Assembly (NCBI RefSeq): GCF_016508255.1
Contig: NZ_JADVKT010000002.1
Span: forward strand, 62,001 to 126,000
From: Acinetobacter calcoaceticus
GTDB taxonomy: Bacteria > Pseudomonadota > Gammaproteobacteria > Pseudomonadales > Moraxellaceae
Reading direction: 5' to 3'
DNA: 64,000 nucleotides
The notes beneath the pieces are model-generated. The model saw nothing but the letters and a program-made list of their open reading frames with translations. It was not told the origin of the DNA and did not search any database. This document shows positions 9,733-19,303 of this stretch, in pieces. A program made the position numbers and the translations under genes. The stretch's first letter is position 1, and the number at the start of each line of letters is the position of its first letter.

Positions 9733-10359
9733 TTAAGGTTCGCCGTTATTTCCCCACTTTAAGAACCCTGGACGTTGATTTAAAAGTTCAAAATATTGAT
9801 CGACATGTTTAAGCGTTGGATGATCAAAAGGCGTTGCTTTCCAACGTTGTACAGACAAGCCAATTGGAATATCGGCTAAGGTAAACTCAGTACCAGCAAC
9901 ATAGGCTTGAGTCTTGGCAAGCTGTTGATCGAGAATCTGCATATGACGATTCCAGTTTTCAATGCCTTGTTGTAATAAGTTTGGATCTTGATGATCTGGT
10001 GAATGTCTAAGCAGAGACATAATCGTATAAGTCCAGCTATTATTCAGTTCGATTGCTTGCCAATCAATCCACTGGTCAACAAAGAATCTTTCTTTCGCTT
10101 GAGTAGGGTAAAGCTGATGCTCTTTATCATAAACATTTGCCAAATAACGGATAATACTGTTGGACTGCCAAAGGACTAAATCACCATCTATAACAACAGG
10201 AATTAGACCATTTGGATTTAATTGCAAATATTCAGGTGATTGTGCAGAGCGAAAGCCTCTTCCCCAATCTTCTTTTTCATATTCAAGATTTAATTCTTCA
10301 CATAGCCATAAGACTTTGCGAACGTTAATGGAGTTATCGCGCCCTAAAATTTTTAGCAT
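9733..10359 (-). CDS. Glutathione S-transferase family protein
   Basis: A thioredoxin-like GST-N domain (KILGRDNSINVRKVLWLCEEL, with the loop NPNGLIPVV and QSNSIIRYLA for glutathione binding) is followed by an all-helical GST-C domain with FTLADIPIG. The probable catalytic residue is in the N-terminal DNSIN segment rather than a beta-class Cys. AAGGA lies 7 nt before the ATG. No operon partner is visible. Confidence 0.88.
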   Translation of the reverse strand: MLKILGRDNSINVRKVLWLCEELNLEYEKEDWGRGFRSAQSPEYLQLNPNGLIPVVIDGDLVLWQSNSIIRYLANVYDKEHQLYPTQAKERFFVDQWIDWQAIELNNSWTYTIMSLLRHSPDHQDPNLLQQGIENWNRHMQILDQQLAKTQAYVAGTEFTLADIPIGLSVQRWKATPFDHPTLKHVDQYFELLNQRPGFLKWGNNGEP

Positions 10360-10501
10360 GTGTTGTCCTTAGCAATCTTTAGTGTGGCAAGTATCAGTTT
10401 CTATAAATAACTATATTCAGTCAGATTGGCAATTATTAATTAGAAAGAAGAATAGATAGATGAGTTCAGTTATAGGGATTTATTTAATTTTTAGTATTAC
10501 A

Positions 10502-10540
10502 AAGAAAAGGCTTAGTTTGTCACTAAGCCTTTTCTTTTAT
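10502..10540. terminator. Terminator between trmB and the GST gene
   Basis: A 14-bp stem (10502-10515 and 10523-10536) has A/T tracts on both sides. It lies immediately after the trmB stop on the minus strand. Confidence 0.85.
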
Positions 10541-11257
10541 TTACTTAATCTTCTTAAAGATAAAGTCATTAATTTTATGACCTGATTCAATACCACGACG
10601 TTCGAACTTAGTCACTGGGCGCCAGTCTGGACGAGGGTAGCTATTACCTTTACCAGCCAAGTTTTCAAGGTCTGGACGGTTATCTAGTACATCTAGCATC
10701 CATTCAGCATACGGTTCCCAATCTGTTGCTGCGTGGAACGTACCGCCAAGCTCAAGTTTTTGTTCAACCAATGGCATACGCTCATGAGCAACAAAACGGC
10801 GTTTAAAATGACGTTTCTTTTGCCAAGGGTCTGGGAAGTAAAGCTGAACACAGTTGATGCTGTTGTCTGGCATTTCACGTAAAACTTGAATTGCATCTGC
10901 ATCGAGTACACGCAAGTTTTTAACTTCTGCTATACCTGCTTCATACAGACATTGAGCAATACCGGGTACATGGACTTCAATACCCACATAGTTGCGTTCA
11001 GGGTTTGCTTTTGCCATAAGTACTAACGAACGACCCATACCAAAACCGATTTCAACAGTTAAAGGACGTTCTGGATGTTCGAAGTGTTGACGCAAGTCAC
11101 CAACAGGATATTCCAAAATTAAATCGCGATGTTGTTCTAATGCCGTGCGTTGAGACGTATTAAGTGGTGCTGAACGACGCATAAACGTCACAATTTCACG
11201 GTGTTCAGGCAAATTGTCTAAGTCTGCAATTTGCGTTTCTAACTGATCGATCGACAT
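10541..11257 (-). CDS. trmB: tRNA (guanine-N7-)-methyltransferase
   Basis: TrmB makes m7G46 in the tRNA variable loop. It has the SAM-binding VEIGFGMGRSLV and the family hallmark YFPDPWQKKRHFKRR, then TDWEPYAEWM and a C-terminal RPVTKFERRG. The frame extends to a TTG at 11281, but the ATG at 11257 fits the usual length (238 aa); both have only modest ribosome-binding sites. Single gene with its own terminator. Confidence 0.95.
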   Translation of the reverse strand: MSIDQLETQIADLDNLPEHREIVTFMRRSAPLNTSQRTALEQHRDLILEYPVGDLRQHFEHPERPLTVEIGFGMGRSLVLMAKANPERNYVGIEVHVPGIAQCLYEAGIAEVKNLRVLDADAIQVLREMPDNSINCVQLYFPDPWQKKRHFKRRFVAHERMPLVEQKLELGGTFHAATDWEPYAEWMLDVLDNRPDLENLAGKGNSYPRPDWRPVTKFERRGIESGHKINDFIFKKIK

Positions 11258-11402
11258 AACCTTGGCAATATTGAAATTCAAATGCGGTATTTTAAGTCTT
11301 CATGTGATCAAGTCAAATGTTTCGGTGTTTTTCTTCATGTAGATGTCATGATCAATATTTAATCTAAGAGGCTAATTAAAACTCATATGAACACATTTAC
11401 TC

Positions 11403-13841
11403 ATGAAAACTTTTCAATTAAGAACACTTTCAGTTTTTTTAAGTGCATTAGGTGCATTTTCATATAGCTCAGTTGCTCAAGCACAGCTCATGTTTAGCCA
11501 ATATGTTGATGGCAGCAGCAATAAAAAAGGCTTGGAAATTTATAATCCGGATGGCACGACTGTTAATTTAGCCGATTATGAAATTCAACAATTTAATAAT
11601 GGTGGAACTGCCAAGACAGTAACTTTCCGTTTACAAGGTACGCTCGCAAGTAAGCAGAAGTTTTTAGTCGGTCGCTCAGAGTTGCAAACAGAACTTGGAA
11701 GTAAAGTTAATCAGGTAGCAGCATTATCTTTTAATGGTGATGATGCGGTTGTACTTGTTTATAAAGGAACGCCTGTAGACCGTTTTGGTCGTATTGGTGA
11801 ACGCCCAGCAGCGGGATGGGGTACGGCAGTTTCAAGTCTCGGAAATAGTTTTAAGCGTATTGAAACAGAGAACCCAGCTTTAAGTGTTGATGCAACAGCA
11901 GCATTTGATTTAGACCATTCATGGTCGGCATGGGCAAACAGAAATGACTTTTCAAATTTATCTGGTTCTACAACTCAACCTCCTGTGGAAACAGTAAGTT
12001 GTTCAAGTTCAGATACAGCCATTGCTGATTTAGCAACATCAACACAAAACCAGTCTTACACAGTGCGAGGAGTCATTACAGCAGACTATCGTTATGCCAA
12101 TGGATTCTCAGGTTTTTATGTTCAAACGCCTGACACGAAGGCTCGGGCAAATGTCAGCAATGCAATTTTTGTTTATATTCCAAATAGTAGTGCTGTAAAA
12201 GGTGGGCAGGTCGGCGATGAAGTCATTTTACGTGGTCGTTTAACCGCTTATCAAAACCAGTTGCAATTAGATCAGTTACAACAAGATATTCAAACTTGTA
12301 ATAGCAATATGGCAAATCAGGTTCAGCCGATTAGCCTTGAGCTTCCATTTGCCAGTTTAACGGGCGGCTCGACTAATTCTCCGCAGCGTTATCAAGGTAT
12401 GTTGGTGAAACTGCCTCAGACTTTAACGGTGAGTGAGAACTACAATTATGGACGTTATGGTGAACTATCGTTAAGCTTGGGCCGTTTATATATTCCGACC
12501 AATTTATATCCAGCGCTGTCTCCTGAAGCTAAAGCTTTGGCACAAAAGAATCTATTATCAAAAATTATTTTTGATGATGGTTATAACAACCAGAACCGTA
12601 CACCATGGTTACCAACTAATTTTAGTGCTACTAATACACTGCGTTCAGGCTATCAACTTAAAAATGCTGAAGGTATTTTAGAATATCGTTTCAATGGTTG
12701 GCGTGTGCAACCTGTGCTTGGACGTAATCAACCTGAAGTTATTACTCAAACAAACCCACGTCAAAGTGTCCTTACCAAAAATGCGAATCATATTCGTGTA
12801 GCTTCATTTAACGTTTTGAACTATGACAATGGCGCAACGGGTTTTCCAACGGAACGTGGAGCGACAACTCAAGCTGAGTTTGATAAACAGCACCGTAAAA
12901 TTGTGAGTGCATTAAAAGCGATTGATGCCGATGTTTACGGTTTAATGGAAATTGCGAACAATGGTTATGGACCGAACAGTGCAATTGCCAATTTGACCAA
13001 AGCTTTAGGTAGCGATTGGAAATACGTCATTCCTGAAAATCTGGATCGTTTAGGTGGTGATGCAATTGCTGTGGCTATTATCTATAACAGTAAACGTGTT
13101 AAACCTTTAAATAAGCCTGTTGTGCTTGATTTAGGCGACAAGAATCGAACAACATTAGCGCAAAGTTTCCAAGCAGTTCGTGGGAATAAAACCTTTACCG
13201 TTATTCCAAACCACTTGAAATCGAAAAGCTGTAGTGGCGTTAATGCTAGCTCTACTGATGCCGATCAAAATGATGGCCAAGGCTGCTGGAATCCAACCCG
13301 CGTGAAAGCAGTCGATCAAATTGTACAATGGTTAGCGAAAAATCCAACTCAAGTTAATAAGCAAAATGCTTTACTTGTAGGGGATATGAACAGTTATGCG
13401 AAAGAAGAACCTATTTTGTCGTTTGAAAAAGCGAACTATAAAGTTTTACTTAATGACGCTAAAGTAGGTCAGGGTACTCAAGCATATAGCTATGTTTATG
13501 GTGTTGCGAGTGATGCCAATGGTAATGGTGGGGCAGGTAACTTAGACCATGCAATTGCAGATGCTGCTTTATATCCAAAAGTAGTGCGTACCTTTGCATG
13601 GCATATCAATGCAGATGAACCGCCAGTTCTAGACTATAACGAAGAATATAAAACCGATGAGCAAAAAGCATTATTTTATGGTGAAGATGCCTACCGTTCT
13701 TCGGACCACGACCCTGTGATTGTTGATCTGGATTTAAACGGCAAAGATTCAAGCCATCCAGATGATGACAAGAAAAATGGTATTTTTGATTTCTTAACTG
13801 AATTAATGAACTGGCTTACCCAGCTTTTTAAACGTAATTAA
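11403..13841 (+). CDS. Secreted ExeM/NucH-type nuclease
   Basis: An extracellular DNase-like protein of 812 residues. A signal peptide (residues 1-28, ending SVAQA/Q) is followed by a lamin-tail-like beta domain (about 30-135), an OB-fold region of the ExeM/NucH type (about 200-300) and a C-terminal endonuclease/exonuclease/phosphatase domain (about 455-790) with RVASFNVLNYD, GLMEIANNG, LVGDMNSY and SSDHDPVIVD. The C-terminal GlyGly-CTERM anchor seen in some relatives is absent; an amphipathic tail (FDFLTELMNWLTQLF) ends the protein. A role in DNA scavenging or biofilm turnover is inferred. Confidence 0.88.
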   Translation: MKTFQLRTLSVFLSALGAFSYSSVAQAQLMFSQYVDGSSNKKGLEIYNPDGTTVNLADYEIQQFNNGGTAKTVTFRLQGTLASKQKFLVGRSELQTELGSKVNQVAALSFNGDDAVVLVYKGTPVDRFGRIGERPAAGWGTAVSSLGNSFKRIETENPALSVDATAAFDLDHSWSAWANRNDFSNLSGSTTQPPVETVSCSSSDTAIADLATSTQNQSYTVRGVITADYRYANGFSGFYVQTPDTKARANVSNAIFVYIPNSSAVKGGQVGDEVILRGRLTAYQNQLQLDQLQQDIQTCNSNMANQVQPISLELPFASLTGGSTNSPQRYQGMLVKLPQTLTVSENYNYGRYGELSLSLGRLYIPTNLYPALSPEAKALAQKNLLSKIIFDDGYNNQNRTPWLPTNFSATNTLRSGYQLKNAEGILEYRFNGWRVQPVLGRNQPEVITQTNPRQSVLTKNANHIRVASFNVLNYDNGATGFPTERGATTQAEFDKQHRKIVSALKAIDADVYGLMEIANNGYGPNSAIANLTKALGSDWKYVIPENLDRLGGDAIAVAIIYNSKRVKPLNKPVVLDLGDKNRTTLAQSFQAVRGNKTFTVIPNHLKSKSCSGVNASSTDADQNDGQGCWNPTRVKAVDQIVQWLAKNPTQVNKQNALLVGDMNSYAKEEPILSFEKANYKVLLNDAKVGQGTQAYSYVYGVASDANGNGGAGNLDHAIADAALYPKVVRTFAWHINADEPPVLDYNEEYKTDEQKALFYGEDAYRSSDHDPVIVDLDLNGKDSSHPDDDKKNGIFDFLTELMNWLTQLFKRN

Positions 13842-14048
13842 CGTGAAATAAGCGTGATAGAAATTTGTTTTATCATATTTTAAACAATCGTCACGTAAGA
13901 CAACTTGCAAGGGAAAACTTTTTCGAGAATATTAGAGAGTATAAGTAATTTATAAAATTACGCTTTTTTACAATTAAGAAATTGTATGACCCTTGCAGGT
14001 TTTCTAGAAGCAATTTAAAACGTTAATGTTAGATAACAAGGATCAGAT

Positions 14049-14660
14049 ATGAAATTATATTATTCGCCAGGCGCATGTTCTTTAGCTGCACATATTATTT
14101 TAAATGAAATTAATGTTGATTTTGATTTAGAACGGGTAAATTTAAAAACACATAAAACAGAAAAAGGTGCAGATTATTACGAAATTAATCCGAAGGGATA
14201 TGTGCCAGCTTTAGAAATTAACCCAGGTTTAATGTTAACTGAAAATGTTGCAATTTTACCATTTCTTGCTCAGCATGACCCTAAACAGGATTTGATTCCT
14301 CCATCAGGTATGGGCCGTGCGAAAGTATTAGAGTGGTTGGGTTATTTGAACTCTGAATTACATGATGCTTATGCCGTATTCTTTGGTGCATCATTAACAA
14401 GTGATGAAAAAAACAAAGCTTACGCAGAAATTGATCGTCTTTTAAAATATATCGATAATTATTTGGCTGAATCTGATTATGATTATTTGGTAAATGATAA
14501 TTTTGGTCCAGCAGATGCTTATCTATTTGTTTTAACAAATTGGTCAAACTCAATTGAGCATGATTTAACGCCATATAAAAATATTATTGCACTACGTAAT
14601 AAAGTTGCAGAGCGTCAATCTGTACAAATTGCGATGCGTGATGAAGGTCTAATTTCATAA
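14049..14660 (+). CDS. Beta-class glutathione S-transferase
   Basis: The bacterial beta-class signature SPGACSLAAHI places the catalytic Cys at position 10. NPKGYVPALEI and LTENVAILPFL complete the glutathione site, and the C-terminal domain carries FGPADAYLFV, with the N-capping box. The protein is 203 residues, the normal length. AAGGATC precedes the ATG. It ends in a strong terminator shared with the convergent lipoprotein gene. Confidence 0.9.
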   Translation: MKLYYSPGACSLAAHIILNEINVDFDLERVNLKTHKTEKGADYYEINPKGYVPALEINPGLMLTENVAILPFLAQHDPKQDLIPPSGMGRAKVLEWLGYLNSELHDAYAVFFGASLTSDEKNKAYAEIDRLLKYIDNYLAESDYDYLVNDNFGPADAYLFVLTNWSNSIEHDLTPYKNIIALRNKVAERQSVQIAMRDEGLIS

Positions 14661-14676
14661 AAGATTTTAAAAGCCA

Positions 14677-14708
14677 AAAAAAGCCCCTAATAAATAGGGG
14701 CTTTTTTA
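14677..14708. terminator. Bidirectional terminator, GST and lipoprotein genes
   Basis: A perfect 13-bp stem (14677-14689 and 14695-14707) with an ATAAA loop. A and T runs on the two sides let it serve both convergent genes. Confidence 0.88.
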
Positions 14709-14718
14709 CTTCTAGAGA

Positions 14719-15063
14719 TTAGTGTTGAGCTTTTTCTTTTACATCAGCAGCGCCCTTTTCAACAGCTTGAGCTGTATCAGCTGTTGCCTTACGAGCAGTC
14801 GCTTCAGTTTTTGCAGCAGCATCAGCGGTTGCATTAGCGGCATGATCAGTTGCAGCATCGATTTTTGCAGTCGCTTTATCAGTTGCAGTAGCAATATCGG
14901 TTGCTGCTTTATCACCCGCAGATTTGATATCAGCACTTGCTTGTTGAGCAGCATTTTCTAAATGTTCACCCGTTGTCGCACCTGTTTCTGGAGCTTTATC
15001 TTTATTACATCCAACAAGGGCAACGGTCGCAGCAAGACCTAAAGCAACAAGTAATTTATTCAT
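14719..15063 (-). CDS. Small alanine-rich lipoprotein
   Basis: A lipoprotein signal peptide with lipobox LVGC puts the acylated Cys at residue 19. The mature part is almost entirely Ala, Lys, Asp, Thr and Glu in a heptad/11-mer-like pattern (repeated A-D-K-A-T/AT-D-K-A units), predicting one long amphipathic helix. Such composition resembles LEA-like or Lpp-like envelope proteins. No Trp, Tyr or Phe is visible. Function is unknown; a stress or periplasmic spacer role is only inference. Single gene. Confidence 0.75.
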   Translation of the reverse strand: MNKLLVALGLAATVALVGCNKDKAPETGATTGEHLENAAQQASADIKSAGDKAATDIATATDKATAKIDAATDHAANATADAAAKTEATARKATADTAQAVEKGAADVKEKAQH

Positions 15064-15180
15064 TGTGTTTTTCCTTCTAATTCATGGCATCCAAAATTAT
15101 GGATGTGTAAAATATAAACATAAACTAACTGATTAATAAAGATCAAAAATTGTTAAAGAGTTGTAACTTCTATATTAAAA

Positions 15181-15208
15181 AAGCCTAGCATTTTGTAATG
15201 CTAGGCTT
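15181..15208 (-). terminator. ahpF terminator
   Basis: A 12-bp stem (15181-15192 and 15197-15208) with a 4-nt loop is followed on the minus strand by a T-run. Confidence 0.85.
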
Positions 15209-15237
15209 GAGTTAAATAATAATGATTTGACCTGTTT

Positions 15238-16803
15238 TTATTGCCCAGAACGGATGATGTAATCAAACGCAGAGAGTGATGCTTTAGCGCCTTCACCTGT
15301 GGCAATAATGATTTGCTTGTAAGGTACTGTTGTACAGTCACCCGCAGCAAATACACCTTTAACATTGGTCTCGTTGCGATCATTCACAATGATCTCGCCA
15401 CGGTTGGTTAACTCAACTTCACTGTCTTTTAAGAAGTCAGTGTTTGGCAGTAAACCAATCTGTACAAAGATCCCTGCAAGCTCTACCACATGCTCTTCAT
15501 CTGTAGCACGGTCTTTATATTTAAGGCCAGTCACTTGTGAACCATCGCCTAACACTTCTGTACTTAAAGCATTCATAATCACAGTTGTGTTTGGCAGACT
15601 ATGCAATTTGTTTTGCAGCACTTGGTCAGCACGAAGTTTAGTATCGAACTCGACCAGAGTCACATGCTCAACAATCCCTGCAAGGTCAATTGCAGCTTCT
15701 ACACCTGAGTTACCACCACCAATCACAGCAACACGTTTGCCTTTGAACAATGGTCCATCACAGTGTGGGCAGTACGCGACACCACGGGTACGGTATTCTT
15801 GCTCACCCGGTACATTCATTTCTCTCCAACGTGCACCTGTTGAAAGGATCACAGTTTTTGATTCAAGTTTTGCACCGTTTTCAAGTTCTATTTCGACCAG
15901 ACCATTTGCTGTTTGGTTTGCACCTGTGATTTTGCTCACACGTTGTAGGTTCATGATATCGACATCATATTCACGAACATGGGCTTCCATCTCGGCAGCA
16001 AACTTAGGACCTTGAGTTTTCTGCACAGAAGTGAAGTTTTCAATGTCCATGGTATCCATGACCTGACCGCCAAAGCGTTCAGCCACGATACCTGTGTTAA
16101 TGCCTTTACGTGCTGCATAGATTGCTGCTGTTGCACCTGCAGGACCACCACCAATCACCAATACATCAAACGCATCTTTTGCGTTCAATGCTGCTGCATC
16201 TTTCTCAGCTGAATTAGTATCGAGTTTTGCCACAATTTCTTCAAGGGTCATACGACCTTGACCAATGTGCTCATTGTCTTGGAACACCATTGGTACGGCC
16301 ATGATTTTGCGTTGTTCCACTTCATCTTGGAAGAAGGAACCGTCAATCATGGTTGCAGTTGTGTTTGGGTTATAAATTGCAATCAGGTTAAGCGCCTGTA
16401 CCACATCCGGACAGTTATGACAGCTTAACGATACAAACACATCAAAGTTGGCTTTGAGGTTTAAACCTTTAATCTGGTTAAGTACTTCATTTGACACTTT
16501 AGGGGCATAGCCAGAGACTTGTAACAGTGCCAAGATCAAAGATGTAAACTCATGGCCCATCGGTAAGCCAGCAAAGAACACACGAGGTTGTTCACCAGCT
16601 TTAGCAACACCAAAGCTAGGACGACGTGTATTGTTGCCATCAAAACGCGCAGTGACCTTGTCAGAAAGTTCGGCAATTTCAGTGACAAGTTCTTTAATTT
16701 GAGCAGCTTTATCTGATTCATCTAAAGCAGCCACTAATTCGATTGGACTTTCTAAACGTTCTAAGTAAGCTTTTAATTGAGTTTTAATGTTTTGATCTAA
16801 CAT
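15238..16803 (-). CDS. ahpF: Alkyl hydroperoxide reductase subunit F
   Basis: AhpF passes electrons from NADH through FAD and two disulfides to AhpC. The N-terminal tandem thioredoxin-like domain carries C128-H-N-C131. An FAD-binding [17 protein letters not shown] comes next, then the second redox centre YCPHCDGP near residue 345 and an NAD(P)-binding [15 protein letters not shown]. The length (521 aa) is standard. It is not adjacent to ahpC, which lies 1.6 kb further on in the same orientation with unrelated genes between. Confidence 0.95.
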   Translation of the reverse strand: MLDQNIKTQLKAYLERLESPIELVAALDESDKAAQIKELVTEIAELSDKVTARFDGNNTRRPSFGVAKAGEQPRVFFAGLPMGHEFTSLILALLQVSGYAPKVSNEVLNQIKGLNLKANFDVFVSLSCHNCPDVVQALNLIAIYNPNTTATMIDGSFFQDEVEQRKIMAVPMVFQDNEHIGQGRMTLEEIVAKLDTNSAEKDAAALNAKDAFDVLVIGGGPAGATAAIYAARKGINTGIVAERFGGQVMDTMDIENFTSVQKTQGPKFAAEMEAHVREYDVDIMNLQRVSKITGANQTANGLVEIELENGAKLESKTVILSTGARWREMNVPGEQEYRTRGVAYCPHCDGPLFKGKRVAVIGGGNSGVEAAIDLAGIVEHVTLVEFDTKLRADQVLQNKLHSLPNTTVIMNALSTEVLGDGSQVTGLKYKDRATDEEHVVELAGIFVQIGLLPNTDFLKDSEVELTNRGEIIVNDRNETNVKGVFAAGDCTTVPYKQIIIATGEGAKASLSAFDYIIRSGQ

Positions 16804-17071
16804 CTGTTTTTACTCCAATGCATCCAAATTCTTTCAATAGAAGCATAGTACGTTAAAACATAAAATAGGTGAAACAGTATGTTTTTATAGATTTGATCGG
16901 TTTTTTGAATTGATTGTGGAGCTTATAAACAATATCAATAACTTAAAGCGTAATTTGTCTTTAAGCACTCTTTATTACTCTTTTTTTATTTTTTAAAGTG
17001 AAAGTATTTAAAAATTTATATATGTTATATGGCTGTAAAGATTTTATGTCATAACATTAAAAGGTACTTTC

Positions 17072-17290
17072 ATGTCATTGCAACGCGGCATTTATCAGCA
17101 TTATAAAGGTAATCTCTATCAAGTTTTTTCTGTGGCAAAACACAGTGAAACTGAAGAGGAGTTAGTCGTTTATCAGTGTCTCTATGGTGATTATTCAACT
17201 TGGGTACGTCCGCTAGATATGTTTACCGAAACGGTTCAAGTGGCAGATGGAAGTATCGTACCGCGGTTTAAATTAATTCAAAGCACATAA
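17072..17290 (+). CDS. DUF1653 domain protein
   Basis: A 72-residue protein that is almost wholly the DUF1653 domain: [15 protein letters not shown] at the start and [10 protein letters not shown] near residue 50. The domain is a small beta barrel of unknown function. AGGT lies upstream of the ATG. The next gene, an O-methyltransferase, starts 43 bp downstream, so the pair may be co-transcribed. Confidence 0.85.
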   Translation: MSLQRGIYQHYKGNLYQVFSVAKHSETEEELVVYQCLYGDYSTWVRPLDMFTETVQVADGSIVPRFKLIQST

Positions 17291-17333
17291 TTTAACGGCT
17301 GTCATCTAAAATAACGATTTGAAGGATGTATGT

Positions 17334-17921
17334 ATGACGAATACTGTTTTCTTAGAAAAAGTTGCAGATTTATATGACACCTTTAAACGACATGATGCCC
17401 AGCAGGCAGATCGCTTACAGCGTTATCGAAATATTGAGGCTGAATCAGCTCAATTACTTTCGCAACTTATTCGAATGCAGCAAGCCAAGTCAATTTTAGA
17501 AATTGGTACTTCGACCGGTTATTCTACTTTATGGCTAGCAGAAGCCGCTCAAGCTACTCATGGGCAAGTTATTACTGTTGAAATTGATGCAAACCGTAGT
17601 ACAGAGGCAAAAAGACATGCAACTGAACTAGCCTTGAACGAGATTGTTAATTTCTGGGTAGGTGATGCAGCGGATTATCTGAAAGAGAACCAAAAAACAT
17701 TTGATTTTATTTTGTTAGATGCCGAGCGTAATGCCTATGAGAACTATTGGCCTGATTTAAAACGTATTATCAAGCCAAAAGGTGGTGTATTGATTATTGA
17801 TAATGTCATTTCACACGCGGCTGAGGTTAAGCCTCTACTTTCTTTAATTAAGAAAGATGGAACATTTATGAGCAGCATTTTACCCGTAGGTGCAGGTTTA
17901 TGTGTTGTTGTCGCAAAATAA
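17334..17921 (+). CDS. SAM-dependent O-methyltransferase, COMT-like family
   Basis: A class I methyltransferase of the family-3 O-methyltransferase type. ILEIGTSTGYSTLWLAEA is the SAM-binding loop, ITVEIDANR the acidic end of strand 2, and DFILLDAERNAYENYW the metal/catechol-type acidic motif. The start at 17334 is chosen because AAGGA lies 7 nt upstream; the frame also has a TTG at 17319. A terminator follows at 17949-17977. Substrate unknown. Confidence 0.85.
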   Translation: MTNTVFLEKVADLYDTFKRHDAQQADRLQRYRNIEAESAQLLSQLIRMQQAKSILEIGTSTGYSTLWLAEAAQATHGQVITVEIDANRSTEAKRHATELALNEIVNFWVGDAADYLKENQKTFDFILLDAERNAYENYWPDLKRIIKPKGGVLIIDNVISHAAEVKPLLSLIKKDGTFMSSILPVGAGLCVVVAK

Positions 17922-17948
17922 ATTGGATGAAATGAGTTTATGTTGTAG

Positions 17949-17977
17949 AAAGGGCCTGTTCAAATCAGGCCTTTTTA
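17949..17977. terminator. Terminator between the methyltransferase and KTSC genes
   Basis: A short GC stem (GGCCTG 17953-17958 with CAGGCC 17966-17971) extended by A/T pairs is followed by a T-run on the plus strand. It lies between convergent genes. Confidence 0.75.
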
Positions 17978-17983
17978 TTTGGT

Positions 17984-18199
17984 TTAAGAAGCATTTACTA
18001 AACATAAACGCGTAAAATGTAAGTCGAATTCTAAATATTTGTGTACAAAAGCTGCTTTATCTGTCGAGCGCAGTAAGTTGTCATAAATAAATTCAGGCAC
18101 AGGGTGATAAAGTTCGCCTGAACCATCGCTATAAAAAATTTTTAAATGACGCGATGTTGCATTATATTTCCATGAAGTGACGACCGCTGGATTCGCCAT
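17984..18199 (-). CDS. KTSC domain protein
   Basis: The 71-residue protein is essentially one KTSC domain (WKYNATSRHLKIFYSDGSGELYH, then VPEFIYDNLL and DKAAFVHKYL). The family is found in small bacterial and phage proteins and is thought to bind nucleic acid or nucleotides; no precise function is known. A GGGG sequence lies a few bases before the ATG. Same strand as ahpC upstream, with a terminator between them. Confidence 0.8.
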   Translation of the reverse strand: MANPAVVTSWKYNATSRHLKIFYSDGSGELYHPVPEFIYDNLLRSTDKAAFVHKYLEFDLHFTRLCLVNAS

Positions 18200-18334
18200 A
18201 AATTTTCCCCTTTATTTCATATTACTAAAGCTCAAACGCCAGTTATTGATTTGACATTACTTAAACTTTATCTAATGGGGAAGGGCAGAATTGTAAAAGT
18301 ATCAGTAGAAAATGTGATGTGCTTATTCAAAATA

Positions 18335-18364
18335 AAAGAACCATCCGATGAGGGATGGTTCTTT
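18335..18364 (-). terminator. ahpC terminator
   Basis: A 12-bp stem (18335-18346 and 18353-18364) just after the ahpC stop; the T-rich flank is on the minus strand. Confidence 0.75.
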
Positions 18365-18387
18365 AAGTTTTTAAAATCTAAGAGAGA

Positions 18388-18951
18388 TTAGATTTTACCA
18401 ACTAGGTCGATAGATGGAGCAAGAGTTGCTTCGCCTTCTTTCCATTTAGCTGGGCAAACTTCACCTGGGTGAGAGTGCACGTATTGAGCAGCTTTTACTT
18501 TACGAAGAAGTTCAGAAGCATCACGGCCGATACCACCAGCGTTGAGTTCAACGATTTGGATTTTACCTTCTGGATCGATAACGAAAGTACCACGGTCAGC
18601 TAAACCTTCAGATTCGATAAGAACGTCGAAGTTTTTAGAAAGAGTCCAAGTTGGGTCACCAACTAATGGATATTGAATTTTTTTGATTTCTTCAGAAGTG
18701 TCGTGCCAAGCTTTGTGAGTGAAGTGTGTATCAGTAGATACAGCATAAATTTCAACACCAAGTTTTTGGAATTCAGCGTAGTTGTCTGCTAAGTCACCAA
18801 GTTCAGTTGGGCAAACGAAAGTGAAGTCAGCTGGATAGAAGAATACAACAGACCACTTACCTTTTAGGTTAGTTTCGTTAACTTCAACAAATTGGCCGTT
18901 GTGGTAAGCAGTTGCTTGGAAAGGTTTAACTTCAGTATTAATCAAGCTCAT
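18388..18951 (-). CDS. ahpC: Alkyl hydroperoxide reductase subunit C (2-Cys peroxiredoxin)
   Basis: AhpC reduces H2O2 and organic peroxides. The peroxidatic Cys47 (FTFVCPTE) and resolving Cys166 (EVCPAKW) are present, and the C-terminal YF-type helix is replaced by the usual LVGKI ending. I chose the third in-frame ATG (18951) because GGAG lies 6 nt upstream and the protein then matches the 187-residue family length. AhpF (15238-16803) is its reductase. I see no clear OxyR box upstream. Confidence 0.96.
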   Translation of the reverse strand: MSLINTEVKPFQATAYHNGQFVEVNETNLKGKWSVVFFYPADFTFVCPTELGDLADNYAEFQKLGVEIYAVSTDTHFTHKAWHDTSEEIKKIQYPLVGDPTWTLSKNFDVLIESEGLADRGTFVIDPEGKIQIVELNAGGIGRDASELLRKVKAAQYVHSHPGEVCPAKWKEGEATLAPSIDLVGKI

Positions 18952-19303
18952 CATTGTCTCCATGATTGAGGTTTATATTTAAACTTGTTTACGAGATGTA
19001 GGATAAATAAAAATTCTTTATTGGGGAAATAGTATTTTTACATGACTAAAATCGGAAAATTGAATAAGTGATAAATTTACGATTTTTAAGTCCCCAAACA
19101 CTGTATTCGATTTGACTGCAAAAACATGTAAATCAAATGACAGTTATCGTAAAAGAAACTTGCCTAACAACATGAAGCCTACTCAGTCAAAATTCAAGGG
19201 TAAAATTTTAAAAAAATAAAAATATATAAAAAACCAAGTGTTTTACCTTAAGGTCATTAGAGCGTAAAATAGCGGATTGTTGTATTTTCAGGAAAGTTTG
19301 TCT
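18952..19303. other. ahpC-hrpA divergent intergenic region
   Basis: About 350 bp, AT-rich, holding the two divergent promoters. I looked for the tetranucleotide OxyR pattern (ATAG-N7-CTAT repeats) and did not find a convincing one. No ORF or hairpin of note. Confidence 0.5.

Noticed and set aside
14722-14961. Ser/Cys-rich frame opposite the alanine-rich lipoprotein gene
   Set aside because: It is the reverse complement of a repetitive GCA/GCT coding sequence and has no promoter or ribosome-binding site of its own.
18952-19303. OxyR box upstream of ahpC
   Set aside because: The four tetranucleotides of the OxyR consensus are not present at the right spacing.
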